From contig JAJEKV010000156.1 of NCBI GenBank assembly GCA_021234155.1, forward strand, positions 1,024,230 to 1,088,229: a stretch of DNA of 64,000 nt. Direction: 5' to 3'. Under the pieces are notes generated by a model, which had not been told where the DNA came from, made no database searches, and saw nothing but the letters and a program-made list of their open reading frames with translations. This document shows, in pieces, positions 57,067-64,000 of the stretch (position 1 is its first letter; each line of letters starts with the position of its first letter). The position numbers and the translations under genes are program-made. The DNA comes from Isoetes taiwanensis. Its lineage: Eukaryota; Streptophyta; Lycopodiopsida; Isoetales; Isoetaceae.

Positions 57067-58200
57067 CTAGACATAGCCAGTCCAAGGATTGGAAGGCCAT
57101 TGATCTAGAATAATTGCTGCGCCTCCCCTGTACACTGCCCATTTCTTTTGCAAGCGGGCTGCCCTCACCTTGCAGAGCTCCTCAGATATAAGAGCACTTG
57201 GAGAGAAGTCATTATGTCGTATTTGCTGCAATTATTGCCTTAATGTTCCTGAGGTAAACATCTCTGTAGCCTTGATCAACCCACGAGCCAAAAAACTTCA
57301 TTATATTCTTCTGCTTCAGAGATATCAACAAATGCACCTTTAAATACAAACGTTCCAAGTCATTCGGGCTGTGCAAAAGCTCTTGAATCTTGACTTGATT
57401 TCGTGCTACCCCAATCCCTTAAAATTCATCAAATGCTCTGTAACTGATGCTCAAGTTAAGAATTAAACAAAAAATAGAGCAGATCTGAGCATGTAAGAAA
57501 ATCAAATTAACAGAATGGAAGTGAGGGCTCAAATGAGGAAAGAACCTTAAGATGCATCGATAAATTCTTTTTGTTACAACAGCGAGAAGCATAGATCTAA
57601 AGTATATTTACTGAGTTAAATGTTAAGACCCTGAGAATGAGCAGCATCCAAAGTATAATAAAAAAAGGTAATGCTTTGAGTTGAAGCATTATCAGAGTTA
57701 TTCAGACCAGTAGCCTGAAACACAGATAAGACCGCCCGACTCGTCAAAATTATTAGCATGAATCGTGCTTCTTATAACCCAAGTATATCACAATAAAATA
57801 AAATAAACCCTGCGTGCGTTGCAAGAATCATTATTCAATCAAAAATAAAAATACAAAGCATGTCGGAGATTTTTTTCCCTAATCCTCCAAATATACATAT
57901 ACAGAAAAGGAATAACGTGCTCAAGAACAACCGCTGCAGTAAGATTTGGAACATACCTTATTTCTTTCAAGCTCTACTCTTATAGAGGCCTGGGAATGGT
58001 CTACGTTGCTAAGATCGTCGTCGTCATCAAGCATAGAATGAGAAATCTGCTCCGCGAGATCGCCCGTAAAATCATCGTCTTCGTTGCTCTCTGTTTCTGT
58101 TGAACATCCTGAAGATTCAACTACTGAGCATAAAGATGAATCTGACCATACCCCTGGAGGCGTAGAACTATAAGGCAAGCATTGCTCTCAAGCCTTGACC
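57067..58200 (-). CDS. Unidentified multi-exon gene (partial model)
   Basis: On the minus strand an exon ending at a GTATGT donor (about 57957) encodes WSDSSLCSVVESSGCSTETE, an acidic run DDDFTGDLAEQISHSMLDDD, and VELERNK; its 5' limit is uncertain (about 58180-58450). About 57390-57215 reads KIQELLHSPNDLERLYLKVH and KFFGSWVDQGYRDVYLRNIK. After a one-base slip near 57215 it continues HNDFSPSALISEELCKVRAA and QWPSNPWTGYV to a TAG at 57069-57067. The pieces look conserved and collinear, but I do not recognise the protein. The final exon has a partial duplicate near 55.87 kb. Confidence 0.5.
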
Positions 58201-61079
58201 TCGCTTCTTCTTGCACGGAAGCGCCATAGCAGCAGAAGCCAAAGGCATGTAGCAGCAAAAGCTTTAGCCCTAGAAGCATTAGCCGCAGCAACCGAAGCTT
58301 TAAGGACTGCCGAAGGAGAAGACTCCATTGCCTTAGCCAAAGCCGACACAAGACGCCATCGCTGCCAAGCGTCGAGCAAGATTTTGTCGAATAAAAGACG
58401 TGGCAGGAAGATATGAGATTGGATTGCGGCGCAGAAAAAATAGAGGGGGACAAAAAAAAAGAAAAATTGCAAACTGCTTTATATATGTTTAGATGATGAT
58501 ATAATTCTTTCTCTCACGATTAGATTCTTTTATTTTTTCTCATTTAAACGACACGTGGGTACAAAAATTTCGGTTGAGGTTTTCGGACGTGTCAAGTTTC
58601 TTTCTGCACTGTCGGAGATGGCCTTTGAGAGCCTTTTGTCGAATTTGCTGCGCGAGCTAAAGCCGCTGCTCATCTGTCAAATTCCAGTTTTGGCTTCGCT
58701 CATCACCATGGAATTCGAGTTTTGGGCACAAATTTGTTTCACCAATGAATGAATGGCAGACTTGACCCATAGCCTCAAATTAAGTTGGATTGACTTGGAT
58801 TTCTTTGTTTTTGGGCTTTGCAGGAAGTCCGGCGGGAGCTGGGTGAGTCATCAGACCTCCAGCAGATTAAAAGCTGCGGCAAAAAAAAACCGACAATATA
58901 CTCTGCTTTATTTTTCTTTAATCTTTATCGATAGCCATGGCATTTTGGCATGTGAAGACTATTCAGGAACACTATTTCTAAGATTATTTCTAATCTATTC
59001 TCATTGGTTAGACAAACAGACAAGCCTATTCTCAAATTGAACACCTAATGATGAACACACACTGTGTTTCATGAGAATCGCTCAATCCATCAAAACTCTG
59101 AACTCCTGCCTTGATGGGTCTCAAAAGACGTTATTGCAAGAGAAAATTTGTTATATTTTGAGGATACACAGTCTGGGATTTGAACCCAAATTAACCAGTT
59201 CGCAGCCTCCTTCTATTGTTTCTTTTTGGCTTCCATCTACATCCACCTTTTCTACCTGCTGGATTGTTCATAGCTTGCTTTAAACCACAGTATTGCCGGA
59301 TCTTGCCACAGCAGCCGGATCTTCTCATCTTCAAGGCTCAATACAAAATGGATTTTCTAAGTTTCTGTGGATTTTGCACTCTTAAGGATCTGTAAACCTG
59401 TGTTTTGGCATTACAGGCCGCAAGGTTCTAATCCAGGCTAACTAGATTAGATACTACGCCCAGATTAATCAACAGGCCAATTTTATTTTGCAGGATTGAC
59501 AAACGGAGAAGCTCCTGGGGGCCTGATTCTTCTGGGTCTTGATTCTGTTCTTGGGTCTGTAATTGCATGAGCGGATCTTGATGAGAAGGCAGAATTGCTT
59601 GAAAATCTGTAAATCGCAGGACAGTGGGTCCTTTGTTTCATCATCCATGGCCTGAATCGCCACTTCGATACTCTAGTTCGAATCTAGATGAATGCTTATG
59701 AGTGAGTCTGACTGCTCTTGGGAAGGTGCTACGGGCAATCCTATGATACAATAATATGAATTGATAATAGGCCTATCAGATTGGCAGATCCGTGGACCGA
59801 GCATTCTATCTAATTTGTTTTTAGCAAGCTAATGGCAATGGCGTGAATGATCTGTGCTATTCAAATTTCAAAATAGAAATAGGAGCCGCTTGCTATGGGC
59901 TCTGTAGATCTTGCTTCATGAGAATCCATGAGCTCCTATTCTGAAGCTTACAGGACACTATAACCTCGGAATGATTAATACAAGACCAAAACTTTGAAGA
60001 CGCATCTGGCATGGCACAGAGCGGAAAGTACAACAAATTGTGTGCGATTTTTCTTACTAGATTATAACATGCAGCAATCACGTTGCTAAGACTAATATAG
60101 ATTTGTGATGATCTTAATACATTTTCACAGAGAAGAAATCTTCACTGCCAAAGCTCAGCTGATTGACAACAGTAGGATAAGCAATAAAGGAAAAAATTCT
60201 TCACAATCAGTTTGTGCGACAGAATCTCTCTTTTTTTTCTTCAATACTGCCAGACACTCGGCTTCTCCCACTTCTTCCGTCACAATCCTAATCCTCCTCT
60301 ATCTCTAATAGTCCATTAGAGAAAGAACTAGCTATCTAACTATCTTAGCTAGAAATCCCACCTATATACCTTTACCCGCTGACCGCTCCAGCACGTGCTT
60401 CAACCCGAACGCATATCACAAATTTGCAGAAGACTGAAGATTAACAGAGTTTTTGCTTCACTTTTGCTTTCAAAAATCAGAAAGCATATTCCCTGTTAGC
60501 CATTACAAAGCCGAAGCAGAAGGCTCCTTTTTTTTGCCTTGCCATCTTGAAACTACAAGCATTGGCTCTGGCTAATGGCAGTGCTTTAGAATTGATAGGT
60601 ATTCTAAAGATGTTTGCAAGTCTGCTGCCGTTTTACTTCCAAACCCTGCCAAGAAATTCGTAGATCAGAGAAACCTAGCTCTCCTAGCATTGCCGTTAGT
60701 CCTCTTAGGGTTTGAAGAAAACCACGATCTATGTCTTTGACAATTAAGGGAGAGTACTGGGGGTTTGAATCCCATCCTTTATGCACTATCTTTTTAGTCT
60801 AATTTAACGTCATTTAATCTTTACTTAAATTAGTTGGATGTTGTTATCAATCGTTTTGGCTATGTGGTGGGTTTCTGTTCTTTTCTCCATTACTTTGTTA
60901 TTTGAGGGGTTCAATCTTTGTTCCTTATTGATTATGATCATGAACTTGCATGGTTGAATATTGTACATTATAATTACACTCACATCATGTTGTACTTAGT
61001 ATTTTCTCATGTCTTTGTAATGCATACTATTACGCAATAAATTATATGTTTTAAAGAATAAGAGATTTTATCCGTTATC
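58201..61079. other. Gene-poor stretch
   Basis: The 58200-58450 minus strand is rich in Ala/Lys-type codons (SAVLKASVAAANASRAKAFA) and may be the 5' end of the 57-kb gene or its UTR. From 58450 to 61079 only short frames occur. Near 59170 (minus strand) and 60760 there are T-arm-like GGGTT-GAA/TCC strings without a tRNA body. Confidence 0.35.
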
Positions 61080-61834
61080 AGCAGGATGATTGGGTCAATT
61101 ATCTTCCACTAACTGCCTATAATAACTCAGTACATGCTTCCACTGGCCAGACTCTGTTCTTTTTGAACTCTGGTCAGCATCCTCGCTGGTCCCTTAGTGT
61201 CGTTGGCGGTGACTCGATCAATCCTAGTACCGAGTCTCGACTTAAGAAACTCCAGGCTCTTCAATTGGATCTTCAGCATCATCTTCACCGAGCACAAGAA
61301 CACTATCAGCATTATGCTGATTTGCATCGGCAGGAAGCCCCTAAATTTCACGTTGGTGACCTTGTCTGGCTTCTTCGTAGGGACCTCCCTACCTTACGTC
61401 CCTTCAACAAGCTTGAATATCGTTGCCTTAGTCCTTACCAGATCACGGCTCAGATCAGCAATGTGGCATTCCGGTTCGAGCTTCCTCCAATTGTTCAGCC
61501 CCATCCAGTATTTCATGTTTCTCTATTGGAGCCCTACACAGTCAATACATTCCCGTATCGCGTTCCTTCGCCGCCACCACCAGTAGAAATTGACGATCAT
61601 GAGGATTTCAAAGTTCGAGAGATTCTGGACTCCAAGTTTCTTCGTCGATTGTATTACTTTGTCAATTGGGAAGGTTACCCGCCAAGTGATAGAACTTGGG
61701 GACCTGCCGAGAATCTGATTAATGCTCCTGATAAAATTGTGGAGTTCCACCGACGTTACCCAGATAAGCCAAGTTTGAGTACTCCGGCCCCAGCTCCGAG
61801 GACTCGTCATCGTCGTAGGAGGGGGATGGTGTGA
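61080..61834 (+). CDS. Chromovirus (Ty3/gypsy) integrase C-terminus with chromodomain, 5'-truncated
   Basis: 3' end of pol from an LTR retrotransposon. The frame can be followed back to about 61085 (DDWVNYLPLTAYNNSVHAST, integrase core end), then GDLVWLLRRDLPTLRPFNKL (the GPY/F-type module region), HPVFHVSLLEPY, and a chromodomain about 61600-61770: FKVREILDSK, YYFVNWEGYPPSDRTWGPAE (aromatic cage residues present), NLINAPDKIVEFHRRYP. The basic tail RTRHRRRRGM ends at a TGA at 61832-61834, two bases into the LTR. The chromodomain guides integration to chromatin. Upstream gag, protease, RT and RNase H are absent, and sequence before 61080 is unrelated. It resembles Tcn1-like chromoviruses by eye. 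Confidence 0.9.
61818..61829 (+). promoter_or_regulatory. Polypurine tract of the chromovirus
   Basis: GGAGGGGGATGG immediately upstream of the LTR start at TGTGACG, the primer site for plus-strand synthesis. Confidence 0.75.
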
Positions 61835-62354
61835 CGACCATACACATATTCGTATCATACGAACATTATACTCGTATGTACAAAAGATGATCGTCACATG
61901 AATGCAAAAAGATAGTTGCATAAGACAGGGTTTGAACTCACAACCTTCCAGTCACGAATCACATACCTTTACCAAGTGCGCTACCAATATTTGTTAAAGG
62001 CATTCCCTCGTGTCTTTCTCATATGCAAGGCTGTTTCCAGGAGGTTCTAGAATATTCTAGAACCTACTTGCATGTGCGACACTAGGCATGATCTCATCCA
62101 TTGGAGTGGCGTGATCCTAACCGTTAGCCTAGATATATAAGGAGGCATCTCCTTCTTGTCGAACCATTCCGGTTCAATGCCAGTCTTGAGCCTTCTAGGC
62201 ATCCGTCTCGTGTTCTTGCTTGCCTTCGAGCTATTGTACTCTTGATTCTTGTTCATATATCAGATTCTTTACCGATCTTGGCGTATTTCTTCTGTATTTC
62301 TTGCATATTTTCCATGTATTTTTCTTGTTTTTGCATAGGTTCATGACAATAACA
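61830..62354 (+). mobile_element. 3' LTR of the chromovirus
   Basis: Begins TGTGACGACC right after the polypurine tract and probably ends AATAACA at 62354 (TG...CA, with TGT/ACA inverted ends). Contains a TATA box, TATATAA, at 62134-62140. No second LTR is in the window, so the 3' border is judged from the terminal dinucleotide only. Confidence 0.65.
61921..61998 (-). other. tRNA-like sequence inside the LTR
   Basis: The minus strand reads GGTAGCGCACTTGG (A-box-like) and, 40 nt on, GAGTTCAAACCC (B-box-like T-arm). The spacing suits a tRNA or SINE head, but the anticodon stem does not pair well, so it is a degenerate Pol III-like unit and not a called tRNA gene. Confidence 0.4.
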
Positions 62355-62699
62355 ATGAAACATGAACTTAAAGGAAAAATGGAAAAGTACATCAACATGG
62401 TATAATCTAAAAAGAAAACAAGCACCATCAAAACTACAACAAGCAAAATAACACAAGTCATCACAGACTCCAAGGTTCCAGCTTCGGTTAACCCACCAAA
62501 GGATCTTCTATGTGCAATCTTATTTGATCCATGTCCACCTTTTCTGCGATATGTCCTCAACTATGAGGAGTTACGAGTGGTGCCACCCCAATTCTTAAAC
62601 TAGGCCTTTCCAGAATGCTCAAGATCGCTGCATTCTGATGATTGCTCGCCGCGTTATGATGTTTCAAAATTTGCCTCTTTTTTATACTATCTGCCTTTG
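62355..62699. other. Spacer, nothing recognised
   Basis: AT-rich, presumably including the 3' UTR of the minus-strand ORF at 62700-63248. A short antisense frame overlaps the LTR border and is not supported. Confidence 0.4.
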
Positions 62700-63248
62700 T
62701 TATCGCTCTTGGATGGGGTCGATGTTGATAAGGTCTTCGACGTAGCAGACGTACCCTCCTTCTTCTCCCTCCTCCAGTTCTGAGCCTTCATTCTCTAGGA
62801 ATAGCTGATCTTCTGCTGTGGAGGCAGAGGGCTCTATGTTCAGTGGCTGGATAGAGGGTTCCCCTATTTGAGTTTGGGCTCGGTTAGACAAGAATATGGC
62901 TATAGCAGCAGTGTAAGAGAAATATCTCTTCCTGTTTATTGCTATAGTCATGTAGTCTGGCATCCGCACAACCCTGTTTTCTAAGTATTTGGCAATGTTG
63001 GAAACATCGCTCAATACGGCTTGAAGAGCTGTCCTTGGTGCAAAATATCCTATGCATGGAGGGAACTCTACCAAGGAAGGGCCTACTTTAGCTTGGAACT
63101 CTTGCATGATCTCTTGGTAGTATGGAGTATTATTTATTGTGGCACTTACATCAATCTCTTTTTGAAAGACTGCGAAGACTGAGTTGATGTCGACGTCGTC
63201 CACATGAGCAGTGGCGTTGTACCATCGCCTGAAGGATGAAGTGGCCAT
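62700..63248 (-). CDS. Orphan intronless ORF, 182 aa
   Basis: A single uninterrupted frame from ATG 63248 to the stop at 62700. It begins MATSSFRRWYNATAHVDDVD; the middle is a mostly helical region with FPPCIGYFAPRTALQAVLSD and VVRMPDYMTIAINRKRYFSY; the C-terminus is strongly acidic (ENEGSELEEGEEGGYVCYVE). No signal peptide or membrane segment is obvious. A TATA box lies 113 bp upstream. I do not recognise the family; it could be a lineage-specific gene or part of an unrecognised mobile or viral element. Confidence refers to it being a real coding sequence. Confidence 0.6.
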   Translation of the reverse strand: MATSSFRRWYNATAHVDDVDINSVFAVFQKEIDVSATINNTPYYQEIMQEFQAKVGPSLVEFPPCIGYFAPRTALQAVLSDVSNIAKYLENRVVRMPDYMTIAINRKRYFSYTAAIAIFLSNRAQTQIGEPSIQPLNIEPSASTAEDQLFLENEGSELEEGEEGGYVCYVEDLINIDPIQER

Positions 63249-63360
63249 GATGCTGATGCAACTGGGTTTAACAAACAGATGTGCAAGCGCCTCTATGATT
63301 AGAAAAATTGCCTTGGAGTGAGGAGTGAAGCTGTAGGCTGCAAATGAGAGCTATGTGTGT

Positions 63361-63367
63361 ATTTATA
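63361..63367 (-). promoter_or_regulatory. TATA box of the orphan ORF
   Basis: TATAAAT on the minus strand, within CCTATAAATACACAC, 113 bp before the ATG at 63248, a good core-promoter distance allowing for a short leader. Confidence 0.65.
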
Positions 63368-63549
63368 GGCAGAACCCTAATTTTTGAGAATTTTTAGATT
63401 TTGGACATGTCTATCCTTTTGAGGTCTAACTAGGTATTTCATAGGTAGTCTAAAGTTGTAATATGTGGAAGACTTTCTAATGATCCTATTGCAACAAATT
63501 TCATCTAATTTGGAGGTGGTTTGGATAAGTTATGGCTGTTTAAATCTGA

Positions 63550-63820
63550 CCACTCACACAGTGTGCGAGAGGCTCGAGCTAAATTTTATCTAAGGCCCTG
63601 GGCATACTCTGTGAGTGGTGGGCTTCTGTTTGGGTCTCAGGTTACTCCAAAAATTTGGTATAAGGGCAGAATCTTGCTTATCTCGCAGAGTTAAGCTATA
63701 ATATGTCCTTAGTTTCTTGTTTTGGATTTTTTTAGGTTGGATCTGTAGTCAAACACTCATACAGTGTACGAGAGGGCCGAGCTAAAATTTAGCTAAGGCC
63801 CTATGCGCACTCTGTAAGTG
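63550..63820. repeat. Two direct copies of an imperfect hairpin upstream of the orphan ORF
   Basis: Copy one at 63551-63618 and copy two at 63753-63820. Each has CACTCA-ACAGTGTRCGAGAGG, a central AGCTAAAWTTT palindrome, and the partner GGCCCT-GCRYACTCTGTRAGTG, so that the ends pair. In copy two the centre AGCTAAAATTTAGCT is a perfect palindrome. The unit repeats about 200 bp apart with GGTGGGGCT/GGTGGGCTT following. Confidence 0.8.
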
Positions 63821-64000
63821 GTGGGGCTCTATTTGCTTACTTTTTGTCCAAATCAAGCAAAACTAATTACACATGCTACCATTATGGCTACGTCAAGGAC
63901 ATTATTACAGTTCACAACTTCGATTAAGCAACTTTAATATTCCAAAAAAATTTATGTACATGATGTAGCAGTCTTCCTTCTTGATAAACCTGGCCAGCTT

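Noticed and set aside
59165-59215. T-arm-like GGGATTTGAACCC, possible tRNA
   Set aside because: No cloverleaf; similar strings occur near 60760, suggesting repeat debris.

Overview
The window looks like nuclear DNA of a land plant. Three recognisable host genes have plant-type GT-AG introns: the 3' end of an organellar EngB/YsxC GTPase, an NSE3/MAGE gene and an AMSH-type deubiquitinase. A 45S rDNA relic, plant L1-type LINEs, a CACTA transposon, a tRNA-headed SINE and a chromovirus fill much of the rest. The chromovirus integrase tail and chromodomain look to me closer to the Tcn1-like type of seedless plants than to flowering-plant chromoviruses, so a fern or lycophyte is a reasonable but weak guess. 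Gene density is low.

Layout. 1-421: last two exons of EngB (+). 834-5934: a complete CACTA element with a TTT target duplication and inverted subterminal repeat arrays. About 5940-6918: 3' relic of a LINE (+). 7104-11428: a giant imperfect palindrome whose right arm is the 3' end of the intact NSE3 gene (minus, 10948-12841) and whose left arm is a decayed inverted copy of the same exons. 13.2-14.1 kb: small tandem repeats and a GC-rich foldback. 14.2-16.0 kb: an unidentified minus-strand gene or genes. 18667-22022: a 5'-truncated LINE with a 15-bp target duplication. 22.4-23.2 kb: a G-rich tandem array. 23.65-24.0 kb: a SINE. 25.5-26.7 kb: front half of an RlmN-like radical-SAM methyltransferase gene, decayed. 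29.3-31.4 kb: an AAAAAT microsatellite and a mosaic of foldbacks inside a terminal-inverted-repeat element.

31525-44512 is the most unusual block. All on the minus strand, a pre-rRNA segment (18S 3' end, ITS1, 5.8S, ITS2, 25S) runs directly into the ORF1 start codon of a nearly full-length LINE, which ends in poly(A). The 25S part is split by a 4-kb transposon that carries spliced-looking gene fragments. Then come AMSH (+, 45197-50055), a 1.85-kb AGATTC-rich minisatellite (50.9-52.75 kb), mostly featureless DNA, an unidentified minus-strand gene (57.07-58.2 kb), a chromovirus 3' end with its LTR (61.08-62.35 kb), and an intronless orphan ORF (minus, 62700-63248) with a TATA box and paired hairpin repeats upstream.

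The host genes do not form a pathway: organelle ribosome assembly (EngB), the SMC5/6 complex (NSE3), endosomal deubiquitination (AMSH) and RNA methylation (RlmN relic). Single-base indels interrupt otherwise well-conserved exons of EngB, AMSH and the 57-kb gene. They may be real decay or residual long-read assembly errors.
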